Notes: generated by a model from the letters alone, not told the origin. Counted from the stretch's first letter, positions 53,801-62,449 are shown. The stretch is 64,000 nt of DNA from Chitinophaga nivalis (GCF_025989125.1 NZ_JAPDNR010000001.1:4508301-4572300); one strand, 5' to 3'. Translations and numbers: made by a program.

Positions 53801-53940
53801 CGGTATATGTACAGGGCGAAAACTTATTCACGCTGTATAACCATCAGGGTATGGATCCGGAACAGGCAGTGGCCGGAACTACTTATTATCGCTATCCGGC
53901 TATCAAATCATTGTCTGCCGGCATTAACCTGAGCTTCTAA
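50833..53940 (+). CDS. SusC/RagA family TonB-linked outer-membrane protein
   Basis: A 1035-residue receptor: signal peptide 1-20 (ending AAFAQ), carboxypeptidase-like domain (about 22-100; TVTGTILSAKDNEPLPGASI), TonB-linked region IDEVIVVAYGTAKKNSYTGS, plug domain (about 115-235) with PGDIESISVLKDAASSALYG and RGANGVIIITTKRG, and a 22-strand barrel ending in SLSAGINLSF. It pairs with the SusD protein encoded 11 bases downstream to import oligomers across the outer membrane. No glycoside hydrolase, sulfatase or peptidase is linked, so the substrate is unknown. No FecR-interaction (STN) domain is seen at the N-terminus. The cysteine-run leader upstream suggests control by cysteine or sulfur supply. 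Confidence 0.93.
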   Translation: MLQRLLFFLLLLGPVAAFAQTRTVTGTILSAKDNEPLPGASIAIKGTSKGVVSGANGTFKLEVTDAAATTLVIRFIGMVEQEVPISTAPLRILLQSSGKDIDEVIVVAYGTAKKNSYTGSVSQIKGAEVASRQVSSVSKALQGLAPGVQSTAASGQPGADATIRIRGVGSVNASSDPLYVVDGAPYGGSISAINPGDIESISVLKDAASSALYGSRGANGVIIITTKRGKKQGSNIDIRVNQGFSKRAVKDYEQVNTDQYFETYWRALYNTKLVNPPKGMPANEIDGWARSQASSGVVRDLGINPYGDAYAQPVGTDGKLVPGARALWDDNWGDALQRTGTRTQADLSISGATEKTRYFVSGGYLNDQGIYLGSGFKRYNVRSNVEIDAKKWLKVGLNFNGSHSDQQAPPSEDSRTDNYVNYARSIPSFYPIYKRDGAGNYLQDNKGDRIFDYGLYRPSGAITNTNLVQTSGIDKHNVLRDNLSVRTYGEATIWRGLKFKTSYSADYLARNSHDYTNSAVGFDVETGGSVDRGSYRTFSWTFNNILTYEETFNEKHHLNLLAGQEAYKYKYSFIQGSKTGMSSPSLDEPSAATLIKGFEGYTDTYSLSSYLGRAEYDYDGKYFLSASLRGDGSSRFAPGHNWGTFWSVGGSWKASQEDFLKKASWLDLLTLRASYGGQGNDNLGASAYYSYLPLYLVANNLGDRGAYRDMINNERLQWETNLNFNVGLDFAVLKNRLGGTVEFFQRKSKNLLFSQPKAPSIGYSAIDDNIGTMKNTGVEISLHGVPVQTKDFSWIVDANLTHYKNTITALPQKEIISGTKKLMVGKSIYDFWLRDYAGVNPDNGEPLWYTNDKDGNKITTNNYANASQYYVGSAIPDVYGGLTNTFNYKGFSFSFLIVYSLGGKVLDNDYVGLVHTGSNPGRSWSKDILNAWTPENRYTDVPALTTGTSRATSSSTRFLYDASYARLKSLNLSYNLPKSLLDRAHLNNVTVYVQGENLFTLYNHQGMDPEQAVAGTTYYRYPAIKSLSAGINLSF

Positions 53941-53951
53941 AAAAAAGTATC

Positions 53952-55460
53952 ATGAAAAAGAACAGACTTACGCTCTTAACGATATTTGCAACAGTAGTGC
54001 TGTCTGCGTGCAGCAAGGACTTTCTGAACAACAGACCTACCAATGCCATCACGGATGATCAGATCTTCAATACGGCCGACAATGTGGAAACCGTGATCAA
54101 TGGTACCTGGAGTTATATGTTTGAATCATTCTTCACCTATGCAGTACCGGGTTACAAATCTATTGACCTGACCAGCGATGCGATGGGAAGCGATGTGGCA
54201 GTGACCCTGAAATACGGCCTGAGAGATGCTTACGCCTATGGAGAAATGCTGGATAAAACGCAGAACCGCGTAGGTGCTTACTGGGGACTGTTGTACAAAG
54301 TAATCGACAACGCTAATAACATTATTGCCAAAGTAGATAATGCTACCGGCGATGAGGGACAGAAAGCCTACCTGAAAGGCCAGGCCTATGCCTTACGCGC
54401 ATATTGTTATTTAACACTGGCGTCTTACTACCAGCTGAGTGTGAAAACAAATCCGAACGCGAAAGCAGTACCGATTTATACCGAACCGTCTACCAGTACT
54501 ACACCGGGTAAACCAAGAGAAACCATTGCCCGTGTTTATCAGCAGGTAATTGATGACCTGTTGAAAGCAGAACCACTGCTGAAAAATTACCAGCGCGATG
54601 GGGCTAAAAAATGGAAAATTGACCTGCATGTAGCACAGGGTTTACTGGCGAGAGCTTATCTCTACAGCGGTAAATATGCAGATGCTGCCACCAAGGCTGC
54701 CGCTGCCCGCAGTGGTTATTCGCTGATGTCAGGCGACGACTATAACAAAGGTTTTAATGATGTCAACAACGTAGAGTGGATCTGGGGACATGGCCAAACG
54801 CCTAACCAAAGCAACGCCAGCTATAACTTCAACTACCTGGACGTTTCTTCTGCGGCTTCTTACTATTACAGCTTCATGGCAGATCCTTTCTTTAAAGATA
54901 ATTTTACCCAGGGAGATGTACGCACTCGTTTGTTTGAGTGGGATACAACCCCCAGCCGCGAAGGTTTCCTGCGGTACAAAAAATTCCGTTTCCGTGATCC
55001 GCAGGCGATGGTGGGTGACCTGGTGCTGATGCGTGCTGCAGAAATGTACCTGATCGAAGCAGAAGCCTATGCAGAAAGCGGTAATCAGGGTAAAGCAGTA
55101 GAAGCGTTGAATACCTTACGTAATGCCCGTAACGCTGTTCCTTACGATCCTGCACATGCCGGTAATCTGAAAGATACCATCCTGCTGGAGAGAAGGAAAG
55201 AATTATGGGGAGAAGGGTTTTCACTGTCTGACATTATTCGTACAGGCGGTACCGTTAACCGGAGAGCCTTCCTGTCTTTCAATGGTGGCGACAGTATCAT
55301 CAAGGTGCCACGTGCCAACGGTACTTTCAAAAGTGTAAAGGCAGTGGGACACCGTATCCTGTCTTTCCCGAACAAGGTGCCGTTTACACCGAACAGCACG
55401 AATTACCTGTTTGCTATTCCGATTGCGGAAGAACAGAATAATCCGAATCTCTATAACTAA
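53952..55460 (+). CDS. SusD/RagB family surface lipoprotein
   Basis: A 502-residue lipoprotein: signal and lipobox LSAC with Cys20, then the SusD N-terminal domain with TPR-type helices (KAYLKGQAYALRAYCYLTLASYY at about 130-155) and the SusD C-terminal domain from about 330, which includes LMRAAEMYLIEAEAYAESG and ERRKELWGEGFSLSDIIRTG. It forms the lid over the SusC barrel and binds substrate at the cell surface. It ends the unit; a bidirectional terminator follows. Confidence 0.93.
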   Translation: MKKNRLTLLTIFATVVLSACSKDFLNNRPTNAITDDQIFNTADNVETVINGTWSYMFESFFTYAVPGYKSIDLTSDAMGSDVAVTLKYGLRDAYAYGEMLDKTQNRVGAYWGLLYKVIDNANNIIAKVDNATGDEGQKAYLKGQAYALRAYCYLTLASYYQLSVKTNPNAKAVPIYTEPSTSTTPGKPRETIARVYQQVIDDLLKAEPLLKNYQRDGAKKWKIDLHVAQGLLARAYLYSGKYADAATKAAAARSGYSLMSGDDYNKGFNDVNNVEWIWGHGQTPNQSNASYNFNYLDVSSAASYYYSFMADPFFKDNFTQGDVRTRLFEWDTTPSREGFLRYKKFRFRDPQAMVGDLVLMRAAEMYLIEAEAYAESGNQGKAVEALNTLRNARNAVPYDPAHAGNLKDTILLERRKELWGEGFSLSDIIRTGGTVNRRAFLSFNGGDSIIKVPRANGTFKSVKAVGHRILSFPNKVPFTPNSTNYLFAIPIAEEQNNPNLYN

Positions 55461-55475
55461 TGTTTGCTATAGCAT

Positions 55476-55512
55476 AAAAAAAGCCTCCCGGAATTTTCGG
55501 GAGGCTTTTTTT
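55476..55512. terminator. Bidirectional terminator after susD
   Basis: A 15-bp stem with A7 on one side and T7 on the other (55476-55490 with 55498-55512) and a 7-nt loop, between convergent genes. Confidence 0.9.
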
Positions 55513-55523
55513 ATGCGGGTATT

Positions 55524-56369
55524 TTATTTTTTCAGATTGAGATATTTGTAGGTGCTGATATTTTTGCTGCTACCCGTGGCCGTAATGCTGACAGCAGTAT
55601 CCGTCACCGGTAGTTTTTGCGGGTCGTAACTTTTGGCCCAGGTAATGGTTTCCTTGACCTGGCCATCTGCCAGGGTCTGTACCTTTTTTACCAGTTCATG
55701 GGCGGCCAGTATTTCCGGATTGATACTCCGTTGGAAAAAGAACAGGAGCGACAGGGCCTTTTTAGCATTGGGCCTATTGTTATAAGTATAGGTAGTCGTT
55801 GATACCGGCGTCAGTTTATCGTTGATGGCAATGGCTTCCTGCATACTGATCACATCGTCTTCCTGCCAGGTATATAGGCGCTCTGCTATCGGGCTGCCGC
55901 CGGAGGGCCCCAGGCGATAGGCTTTGGTAATACGATGCTGCTGATATTCGAGCGAGTCATAGCCTGCTATCTCCCCCGGGCTGGCTGGGTCGGGCGTCAC
56001 GTAGGTGACTACTTTTACCAGGTCGCCGTTTTCATAGGTGTAAGACTGTTTCAACATGCCGGGAGCCGGCTCAATAGCACTTTTCCTATAGTAAACCTTT
56101 GCCGGAAGATTCGCTTCATAGTTAATGAGATAACCTGCATAACCGGCAATACCGGTATTTTCCATCAGGTAAAGTATTCTATCCCTGGTGTAGTAATAGG
56201 TACTGGTATCACCATTATCATTACTGACTTTATGCAGATACCAATCATCTGTTGGTTTGGGTAGGGTGGGGTTGGTGCCATTGCCGTTGTTATCGGTACT
56301 GTTATTGTCTTTTTTACATGCCGTCAGGAGCATGGTAAAGGCAATGGTACGCAGCAGCATTTTTTTCAT
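55524..56369 (-). CDS. Hypothetical lipoprotein, paralogue A
   Basis: A 281-residue lipoprotein: MKKMLLRTIAFTMLLTACKK with lipobox Cys18, an Asn/Thr-rich linker, then a domain of repeated Tyr-rich beta hairpins (DWYLHKVSNDNGDTSTYYY, YDSLEYQQHRITKAYRLG, RLYTWQEDDVISMQEA). The spacing recalls YD/RHS-type repeats, common in Bacteroidota DUF4595-like lipoproteins. Function is unknown. A paralogue lies 215 bases upstream on the same strand, so the pair arose by tandem duplication. Confidence 0.75.
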   Translation of the reverse strand: MKKMLLRTIAFTMLLTACKKDNNSTDNNGNGTNPTLPKPTDDWYLHKVSNDNGDTSTYYYTRDRILYLMENTGIAGYAGYLINYEANLPAKVYYRKSAIEPAPGMLKQSYTYENGDLVKVVTYVTPDPASPGEIAGYDSLEYQQHRITKAYRLGPSGGSPIAERLYTWQEDDVISMQEAIAINDKLTPVSTTTYTYNNRPNAKKALSLLFFFQRSINPEILAAHELVKKVQTLADGQVKETITWAKSYDPQKLPVTDTAVSITATGSSKNISTYKYLNLKK

Positions 56370-56543
56370 AGCTTTTGATTGATGGATGCGTAAATGTATG
56401 ATGGAATAACGTATATATTACGGATATATTTTTAAAAAGCCAGGGGAGGGCCGAAAGAGGCCCGGGGTGCAGTTGGTTGCTCATATATACAGGTTGGTGG
56501 CTGATACTGCGGGGGTAGCAGGAAACAATAGGGGGCAGGCATT

Positions 56544-56573
56544 GTTAAAAGACTTCAAACGAAGCCTTTTAAC
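56544..56573 (-). terminator. Hairpin between the paralogous lipoprotein genes
   Basis: GTTAAAAG (56544-56551) pairs with CTTTTAAC (56566-56573), with an inner CTTC/GAAG stem and one mismatch. It follows the 56.6 kb gene on the minus strand; no T-run follows, so termination is uncertain. Confidence 0.45.
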
Positions 56574-56584
56574 GATAGCAGATA

Positions 56585-57411
56585 TTATTTTTTCAGATGA
56601 ATAAACTCATAGGAGCCGGTCTGTTGGGTGGTACCACTGGATGAAACGTAGGTGGTAGTGACGCCAACCGGTACCTGAATCCCGTTATAGCTCATTTCAC
56701 TGGTGGAGTAGGTTGTTTCGCCATTGGCCAAAATATATGTCCGTTTTATCGGATTATTGTTGCTAAGTAGTTCTGCATCACCTCCCCGTTGTAAAAGTAC
56801 CAGGACCCAGATCATATTTTTGAATGGATTAGGTCGGGTACCATAGGTATATGCCCTGGTAGAAGACAGTACATATTTGTTGTTGTTGAGATAAGATTGC
56901 TGCACGCTGATCAGGTTACCATCTTTCCAGTTATAAATACGCTCTTCATTGTACTGGTACCCGGGACCACTATGATAGGACCTGGCAAGACGGCCTTGCT
57001 GATATTCCAGGGAATCATATGCCTTGATTTCCGGGTCTGTTTCGGTACCATAATGTTTAACGATGGCTACTTGCCCGTTCTTATAGGTAAATGTCTGCAG
57101 TTGCACCTTTAAACCCTCGTTTGTTGGCTTTTTCATGATTTTGATAGCTATCGGCTGGCCATTCTCGTAAAGGAACTGATGCTCGGTCTGGCGGGAGCCA
57201 ATAGTGGTTATCAATTGATGCAGTGTTCTGTCGGGGTTGTAATAATAGGTATCTGTAATGTTGTCATTATTGGAATTTGTTTTAAGATACCAGTCGTCTA
57301 TTGGTAGTATCGGTACTGGTGTTGGATTAACGTCATTGTCGATGGCATTTTTTTGACATGCTGTTAAAAAAAATGCCAGTATGGTACTACCTAATAGTAG
57401 TTTTTTACCAT
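56585..57411 (-). pseudogene. Hypothetical lipoprotein, paralogue B, with frameshift in the signal peptide
   Basis: The mature part is open through codons ending at 56585 and aligns with paralogue A (DDWYLKTNSNNDNITDTYYY against DDWYLHKVSNDNGDTSTYYY). Reading the frame upstream gives KKLLLGSTILAFFLTACQKN, a perfect lipoprotein signal, but with no ATG, GTG or TTG before it. An ATG at 57409-57411 lies one base out of frame; an A6 tract (57401-57406) follows its GTA codon. One extra A would give M-V-K-K-L-L-L-G and restore the gene. As written, the ATG frame stops after six codons. A TTG at 57212-57214 could start a 209-residue form without signal. The state is a recent frameshift, phase variation or a sequencing error. 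Confidence 0.7.
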
Positions 57412-57479
57412 TTAAACAGGTTTGAATGTAACTAAATAATTCAATAACGTATATGGGTTACAGTTAGTAGCAGGCGAGC

Positions 57480-58043
57480 TTAATACACCCAGGGAATTAC
57501 CCGTTTGGTGCGTTGCATATAGTCTTTGTAGGTTTGCCCGAACTGCGACAGCAGCATTTCTTCTTCGATGTTCATGCGATATATAAAAGCGGCTGTTACC
57601 GGAATAAACACCAGGAAGAGGCTGTACCAGTTATTGAGAGACAGGGCAAATCCCAGGAATGATAACAGAGAGCCGGTATAGGCCGGATGTCTTATCAGGC
57701 GGTAAAGCCCATCTGTTTTCACCTGATGATCTTTCCGGATGGTCACCACTACGGTGAATAGCCGTCCCAGTTGCCGGATGGCCGCAAAGCGCAGTAACAT
57801 ACCCAATATAATCATGCCGAGGCCGATGGCCGGTAATGGTATGTGACGCACGATCGGATGGGCGATGACGAACGTAAGTGCAACAGCGCTGTTGACGCTG
57901 ATCATAATGATGATCCAGATAATCAGCAGACTGCTTTTATCCTGCTTTTTTTTGTCTGCACTGTCGCCGCCGCGCAGGAGCCGATGCAGTAAAATTTCAG
58001 ATAAAAACCAAGCCAGGTAAATGACAGATGGTAACAGGTTCAT
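57480..58043 (-). CDS. Isoprenylcysteine carboxyl methyltransferase (ICMT)-like membrane protein
   Basis: A 187-residue protein with five hydrophobic helices and the C-terminal ICMT/PEMT-type block GLYRLIRHPAYTGSLLSFLGFAL followed by IEEEMLLSQFGQTYKDYMQRTKR. The RHP motif and the acidic EEE stretch are the family's SAM-binding elements. Bacterial members methylate small molecules or lipids; the substrate is unknown. It is divergent from the thioredoxin gene. Confidence 0.82.
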   Translation of the reverse strand: MNLLPSVIYLAWFLSEILLHRLLRGGDSADKKKQDKSSLLIIWIIIMISVNSAVALTFVIAHPIVRHIPLPAIGLGMIILGMLLRFAAIRQLGRLFTVVVTIRKDHQVKTDGLYRLIRHPAYTGSLLSFLGFALSLNNWYSLFLVFIPVTAAFIYRMNIEEEMLLSQFGQTYKDYMQRTKRVIPWVY

Positions 58044-58129
58044 GGCACTAGGTATTAAAACGGGTACAGGCGTAATATAGGAGATGTTTTTCAGTCCTCA
58101 AAAAGTGTGTATTTTGCAAAGAGCTAAAA

Positions 58130-58447
58130 ATGTGTGTTATGGAAAACCTGCAAACAATATTACAAGCCGGAACCCCTGTATTGATTGATTGTTTTGCCAC
58201 CTGGTGCGGCCCTTGTCAGGCGGTACCGCCTATTTTGAAGGAAGTAAAAGAGAAGCTGGGCGATAAGATCCGGATTATCAAGATAGATATTGATAAAAAT
58301 CAGCAGCTGGCAGCGCAGTGGAAAATTATGAGCGTGCCTACTTTGTTGTTTTTCCGGGAAGGAAAGCTGATCTGGCGGGAGAGCGGGGTAGTACCGGCGC
58401 ATCAGCTGATACCGGCGCTGGCAAAAGCCCTGAGCGATACAAATTAA
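58130..58447 (+). CDS. Thioredoxin
   Basis: A 105-residue thioredoxin with active site WCGPC (Cys26, Cys29) and cis-Pro in IMSVPTLLFF. An inner ATG at 58139 would give 102 residues; either is plausible. It has no signal peptide and is a cytosolic disulfide reductase. TATTTTG upstream is one base short of the -7 consensus. A perfect 18-bp stem after the gene separates it from the convergent lipoprotein gene. Confidence 0.9.
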   Translation: MCVMENLQTILQAGTPVLIDCFATWCGPCQAVPPILKEVKEKLGDKIRIIKIDIDKNQQLAAQWKIMSVPTLLFFREGKLIWRESGVVPAHQLIPALAKALSDTN

Positions 58448-58483
58448 ACAGGGTTGGCTGCAGCTATGATGTCTATAAAACAG

Positions 58484-58530
58484 AACAGCCTATAGTAAAA
58501 TGTGCGTCAGCTATTTTACTATAGGCTGTT
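58484..58530. terminator. Hairpin between convergent thioredoxin and TPR lipoprotein genes
   Basis: AACAGCCTATAGTAAAAT (58484-58501) pairs perfectly with 58513-58530 around an 11-nt loop. The T-runs are inside the stem rather than after it. Confidence 0.6.
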
Positions 58531-58546
58531 GGCATATATAAAGCCG

Positions 58547-59707
58547 CTAATAGTGGCCGTTGTAAAATTGTTGAAGATCCTGTTCCAGCTTTGCGTAAAT
58601 AGGATGAACGATGGCCATGAATATCTCCGGTGGAGAAGGAGGGAGTCTGTCAAAACCTTGAATCAGGCTGCGGTCTCCCAGGTCCAGTGCCCGGTCGTCG
58701 CCGTGGAACGTCCCGTATTCATTGGTCCAGGTATAACTGTTGGGAATACGATCCTCCCGCAATACCTGTTCCAGGTGATTACCATTGAGTTTCGTAATGC
58801 GATAATCCAGTATGGCACTGGATTCTACCCGCTTTTTAATAACTGAAATTGTTCCGTGGACTGTGGTGTAGGTTTTGATCACTCTACCTGTTGTATCGGT
58901 ATAGGAACTGGTCTCAATTTCTTTTGAGAGATGTTTCTTTGTTTCGTCTACGATGGTTCTGCCTATCATGATGTCGGCAAAACGAAGGGCGATATACTCA
59001 TCCGGCCGGAGATTGGCATTACGCGCCGTACGTTCATCATAAAATATGACAAAGCGGTTGTTGTTACGTTGCTGTAAGTTGCTGGCCAGGTTGTCCCGGA
59101 ATTGATTGGTACGGTAGTCGGAATACATGGAGCGTACTTCAATATCGCCTACTACCACTCTCACGACTGCACGCTCGAAGGCTTCGTCGCGCAGGTTCTT
59201 GGTATCCCGGTAATCAGGTACCAGTTTCAGGGTCGCCACAAATTCATCGTAGGCTTTGCGGGCACTCATTTTGTCGCCCCTTTCCAGCAAGGCAATACCA
59301 CGGTCATAGCGGACTTCCGCTGCATTTTCCTGGGCGCCGGTAATAGCGGTGCTGTAATCTTTCGGTTGTACAATCCGGAGGGCAGCAGGTGATTTCTGAA
59401 TGGTGTTATAGAGTTGCTGGAGGGTGCGGTATTCGCTGCGTACAGCTTCCCACTTGAGTTGATTATTGGAACGGAGTGCGGCATTTACCCGTTCTTCATG
59501 TTGTTGTTGTGCGTGACGGTAGGCTTCCGGTAGCAGCTGTGTGGCAACAGCATCCTGCGGTTTCTTTTGCAAGGTTTTGACAAAAGCATTAACTGCCGCA
59601 TCATATTTACCACCGTTGTATAATTTTTCACCGGATTTACAACCAGCGAACAAAATACAGGCTAGCGCACCCCATATTAAAAAAAGGGATAGGTGTTTGG
59701 GTCGCAT
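58547..59707 (-). CDS. Hypothetical TPR-containing lipoprotein
   Basis: A 386-residue lipoprotein: signal with lipobox LFAGC (Cys23), then helical TPR-like repeats (KYDAAVNAFVKTLQKKPQDAVA and RGIALLERGDKMSARKAYDEFVA) to about residue 175. A second, beta-rich domain (about 185-386) contains VVVGDIEVRSMYSDYRTNQF. I do not recognise the C-terminal domain. It is probably periplasmic or outer-membrane attached. Confidence 0.7.
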   Translation of the reverse strand: MRPKHLSLFLIWGALACILFAGCKSGEKLYNGGKYDAAVNAFVKTLQKKPQDAVATQLLPEAYRHAQQQHEERVNAALRSNNQLKWEAVRSEYRTLQQLYNTIQKSPAALRIVQPKDYSTAITGAQENAAEVRYDRGIALLERGDKMSARKAYDEFVATLKLVPDYRDTKNLRDEAFERAVVRVVVGDIEVRSMYSDYRTNQFRDNLASNLQQRNNNRFVIFYDERTARNANLRPDEYIALRFADIMIGRTIVDETKKHLSKEIETSSYTDTTGRVIKTYTTVHGTISVIKKRVESSAILDYRITKLNGNHLEQVLREDRIPNSYTWTNEYGTFHGDDRALDLGDRSLIQGFDRLPPSPPEIFMAIVHPIYAKLEQDLQQFYNGHY

Positions 59708-59772
59708 ATATCATATTTTAGAAAGACTACCAGTAATTTAGGCAGCTATATGATACAAGGATCATACCGGTA

Positions 59773-60210
59773 TTATTTATATTGTCTTCTCAGCTCTCTG
59801 TCAGCTTCCCGTTGTTTGATGGAATCGCGTTTGTCGTGCAGCTTTTTACCTTTACCAATGCCGATTTCCAGCTTAGCCAGGCTTTTATCTGTAATGAACA
59901 TACGAAGGGGAACGATGGTATAACCGCGTTCTTTAATTTTATTTTCCAACTTTCTTAGTTCCCGTTTGGTGAGCAGGAGTTTACGTTCGCGGAGCGGGTC
60001 GTGATTGGCGGAAGTACCGTGGGAGTATTCGGCGATATGCAAGCTTTTAACAAACAATTCTCCTTTGGAGAAGTAGCAGAAGGAATCATTGAAACTCACT
60101 TTGTTGCCGCGGATGGATTTGATCTCGGTTCCGGTCAATACCATTCCGGCAATATATTTATCTTCTATTGCGTATTCGAAATAAGCTGATCTGTTTTTTA
60201 ATTCTGCCAT
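59773..60210 (-). CDS. smpB: SsrA-binding protein
   Basis: A 145-residue protein: NRSAYFEYAIEDKYIAGMVLTGTEIKSIR at the start, LRERKLLLTKRELRKLENK in the middle, and a basic C-terminal tail (KKLHDKRDSIKQREADRELRR) that enters the ribosomal mRNA channel. It works with tmRNA in rescuing stalled ribosomes. No tmRNA gene is seen in the window. accD lies 68 bases upstream on the same strand. Confidence 0.95.
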   Translation of the reverse strand: MAELKNRSAYFEYAIEDKYIAGMVLTGTEIKSIRGNKVSFNDSFCYFSKGELFVKSLHIAEYSHGTSANHDPLRERKLLLTKRELRKLENKIKERGYTIVPLRMFITDKSLAKLEIGIGKGKKLHDKRDSIKQREADRELRRQYK

Positions 60211-60278
60211 TTAAGGGTATAGCTTTCAGGTAGCAGGCTGTTGGTATCCGTAAGTAGGGATACCAACAGGCCAGTATC

Positions 60279-61127
60279 CTAGTTTTTGAAGAGGCCCAAT
60301 ACAGTGGCCAGCTTCGTTTTAAGTTCTTTTCTATCCATGATGAAATCCAGGAATCCTTTATCCAACAGGAATTCGGCGCTCTGGAAGCCGGCAGGGAGGT
60401 CTTTTTTAATGGTTTCTTTAATGATTCTCGGACCTGCAAAACCGATGAGTGCACCTGGTTCTGCAATGTTCAGATCGCCCAGCATGGCATAGGAAGCAGT
60501 TACGCCACCTGTTGTCGGGTCGGTCATTAAAGAGATGTATGGTAACCTGGCATTGGCCAGCTGCGTCAGTTTGGCGGAGGTTTTGGCCATTTGCATCAGG
60601 GAAAAGGCACTTTCCATCATACGGGCACCACCTGACTTGGAAATGATCATCAGGGGCATCTTGTGTACAATACAATAGTCGATGGAACGGGCAATCTTTT
60701 CACCTACCACGGAACCCATGGAACCACCAATAAAGTTGAAGTCCATACAGGCTACTACGAGATCATTACCATGTACTTTCCCGGCTCCGACAGTCATGGC
60801 GTCTTTCAGGCCTGACTTTTTCTGTGCGTCTTTCAGCCTGTCGCCATAGGGTTTCAGGTCTTTAAAACCAAGGAAATCGGTTGGGTAAATATTAGGAAAC
60901 AGTTCTTCGAACTGATTGTTATCAAAGATAATCTCGAAATACTCTGCGGAATTGATACGGTTGTGATAATTGCATTTATCACACACGTAAAAATGTTCCT
61001 TCAGTTCTTTAACGGTGATGGTTTTTTTACAGTTAGGACATTTGTGCCACAACCCATCCGGAGCTTCTTTCTTCTCACTGGTGGAGGTGGAGATGCCTTG
61101 TTTAATTCGCTTAAACCAGCTTGACAT
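60279..61127 (-). CDS. accD: Acetyl-CoA carboxylase carboxyltransferase beta subunit
   Basis: A 282-residue protein with the N-terminal zinc finger Cys30/Cys33/Cys49/Cys52 (KCPNCKK...YVCDKC), then the crotonase-fold domain with IISKSGGARMMESAFSLMQM and LMTDPTTGGVTASYAMLGD. It pairs with AccA to make malonyl-CoA. A palindrome, ATACGA-ATTA-TCGTAT (61162-61177), lies about 35 bases upstream. Its product feeds fatty acid synthesis with FabF. Confidence 0.95.
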   Translation of the reverse strand: MSSWFKRIKQGISTSTSEKKEAPDGLWHKCPNCKKTITVKELKEHFYVCDKCNYHNRINSAEYFEIIFDNNQFEELFPNIYPTDFLGFKDLKPYGDRLKDAQKKSGLKDAMTVGAGKVHGNDLVVACMDFNFIGGSMGSVVGEKIARSIDYCIVHKMPLMIISKSGGARMMESAFSLMQMAKTSAKLTQLANARLPYISLMTDPTTGGVTASYAMLGDLNIAEPGALIGFAGPRIIKETIKKDLPAGFQSAEFLLDKGFLDFIMDRKELKTKLATVLGLFKN

Positions 61128-61161
61128 ATTTTACTATTAGATTAGAAAATAGTGGTGCAAG

Positions 61162-61177
61162 ATACGAATTATCGTAT
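61162..61177. promoter_or_regulatory. Palindrome upstream of accD
   Basis: ATACGA and TCGTAT are perfect inverted copies separated by ATTA. It overlaps the predicted promoter area of accD; a TATCTTG near -7 is imperfect. Regulator unknown. Confidence 0.35.
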
Positions 61178-61351
61178 AAAGCAAAAAACATATAGCGAGA
61201 ATTATGAATTTCAGGATCAATGCCTTGCAAGTGGATAACAGATAAGGGCGAATGTAATTCGCTGCTATTTCACCGTTACCATGCCAGCTGCCAGATGCCT
61301 GGATTCTTAATTCCCGCTATAGTCGCTTTTTGCTTTAACCTTTCCGCTTAC

Positions 61352-62419
61352 TTATGCATTCCTGTTGATACAGTTCAGATCCTGGAAGGCCTCTTCCAGA
61401 CGCTTTACAAAGGTTTCTTCGCCTTTGCGCAGCCATACGCGCGGATCGTAGTATTTCTTGTTAGGTTTATCTGCACCTTCGGGGTTACCCAGCTGTGCCT
61501 GCAGATAATCTTTCTTGTCATTGTAGAAATTGTGGATACCTTCCCAGAAAGCCCATTGCATGTCGGTATCAATGTTCATTTTGATAACGCCATAACCCAG
61601 TGCTTCGGTAATCTGGTGCTTAGGAGATCCGCTACCACCGTGGAATACATAGTATACCGGTTTGGCGGCAGTCTTGAATTTTTCCTGGATGAAAGTCTGG
61701 CTGTTATGCAGGATTACCGGACGTAATTCCACATTACCCGGAGAATATACGCCATGTACGTTTCCGAAAGCGGCAGCTACGGTGAAACGGGAGCCTACTT
61801 TGGATAATACTTCATATGCATAGGCCACTTCTTCCGGCTGCGTATACAGTTTGGAGTTATCTACACCAGAGTTGTCTACACCATCTTCTTCACCACCGGT
61901 TACACCCAGTTCGATTTCGATAGACATACCCAGTTTATTCATCCGCTCGAAATATTTATGGGAAATTTCGATGTTCTCCTGGATAGGTTCTTCAGACAGG
62001 TCCAGCATGTGAGAGCTGTACAGTGGCTGGCCATAGGCTTTGAAATGGGCTTCACCTGCATCCAGCAAACCATCGATCCACGGCAGCCATTTTTTAGCAG
62101 CATGGTCTGTATGTAATACCACAGGAACACCATAGTATTTCGCTACCTCATGTACGTGTCTTGCACCGGAAACACCACCTGCGATATTCGCCTGCAGTTT
62201 ATCGTTAGGCATACCTTTACCTGCAAAAAACTGTGCGCCACCATTGGAAAACTGTATAATTACCGGTGAATTTACTTTGGCAGCTGTTTCCAGTACCGCG
62301 TTTACGGAGTTGGTTCCAACAACATTCACGGCAGGCATAGCAAATCCGTTGTCTTTGGCATCGTTATACAGCGCATCCAGCTCTTCGCCGAATAGTACGC
62401 CAGCTCTGTATTTTCCCAT
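61352..62419 (-). CDS. fba: Class II fructose-bisphosphate aldolase
   Basis: A 355-residue zinc-dependent aldolase of the longer class IIA type. PVVLHTDHAAK holds the Asp-His-type catalytic pair with the zinc ligand; IEIELGVTGGEEDGVDN and YYVFHGGSGSP (phosphate-binding and zinc-ligand His) follow, and KMNIDTDMQWAFWEG is near the C-terminus. It splits fructose-1,6-bisphosphate in the cytosol. A TAnnTTTG box lies upstream. Confidence 0.95.
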   Translation of the reverse strand: MGKYRAGVLFGEELDALYNDAKDNGFAMPAVNVVGTNSVNAVLETAAKVNSPVIIQFSNGGAQFFAGKGMPNDKLQANIAGGVSGARHVHEVAKYYGVPVVLHTDHAAKKWLPWIDGLLDAGEAHFKAYGQPLYSSHMLDLSEEPIQENIEISHKYFERMNKLGMSIEIELGVTGGEEDGVDNSGVDNSKLYTQPEEVAYAYEVLSKVGSRFTVAAAFGNVHGVYSPGNVELRPVILHNSQTFIQEKFKTAAKPVYYVFHGGSGSPKHQITEALGYGVIKMNIDTDMQWAFWEGIHNFYNDKKDYLQAQLGNPEGADKPNKKYYDPRVWLRKGEETFVKRLEEAFQDLNCINRNA

Positions 62420-62449
62420 ACTATAAAAAGTGTTTGTTTTTTAGGAAAG

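Noticed and set aside
59773..61127. Search for a tmRNA gene beside smpB
   Set aside because: No tmRNA-like acceptor stem or tag-peptide frame could be seen near smpB or elsewhere in the window.
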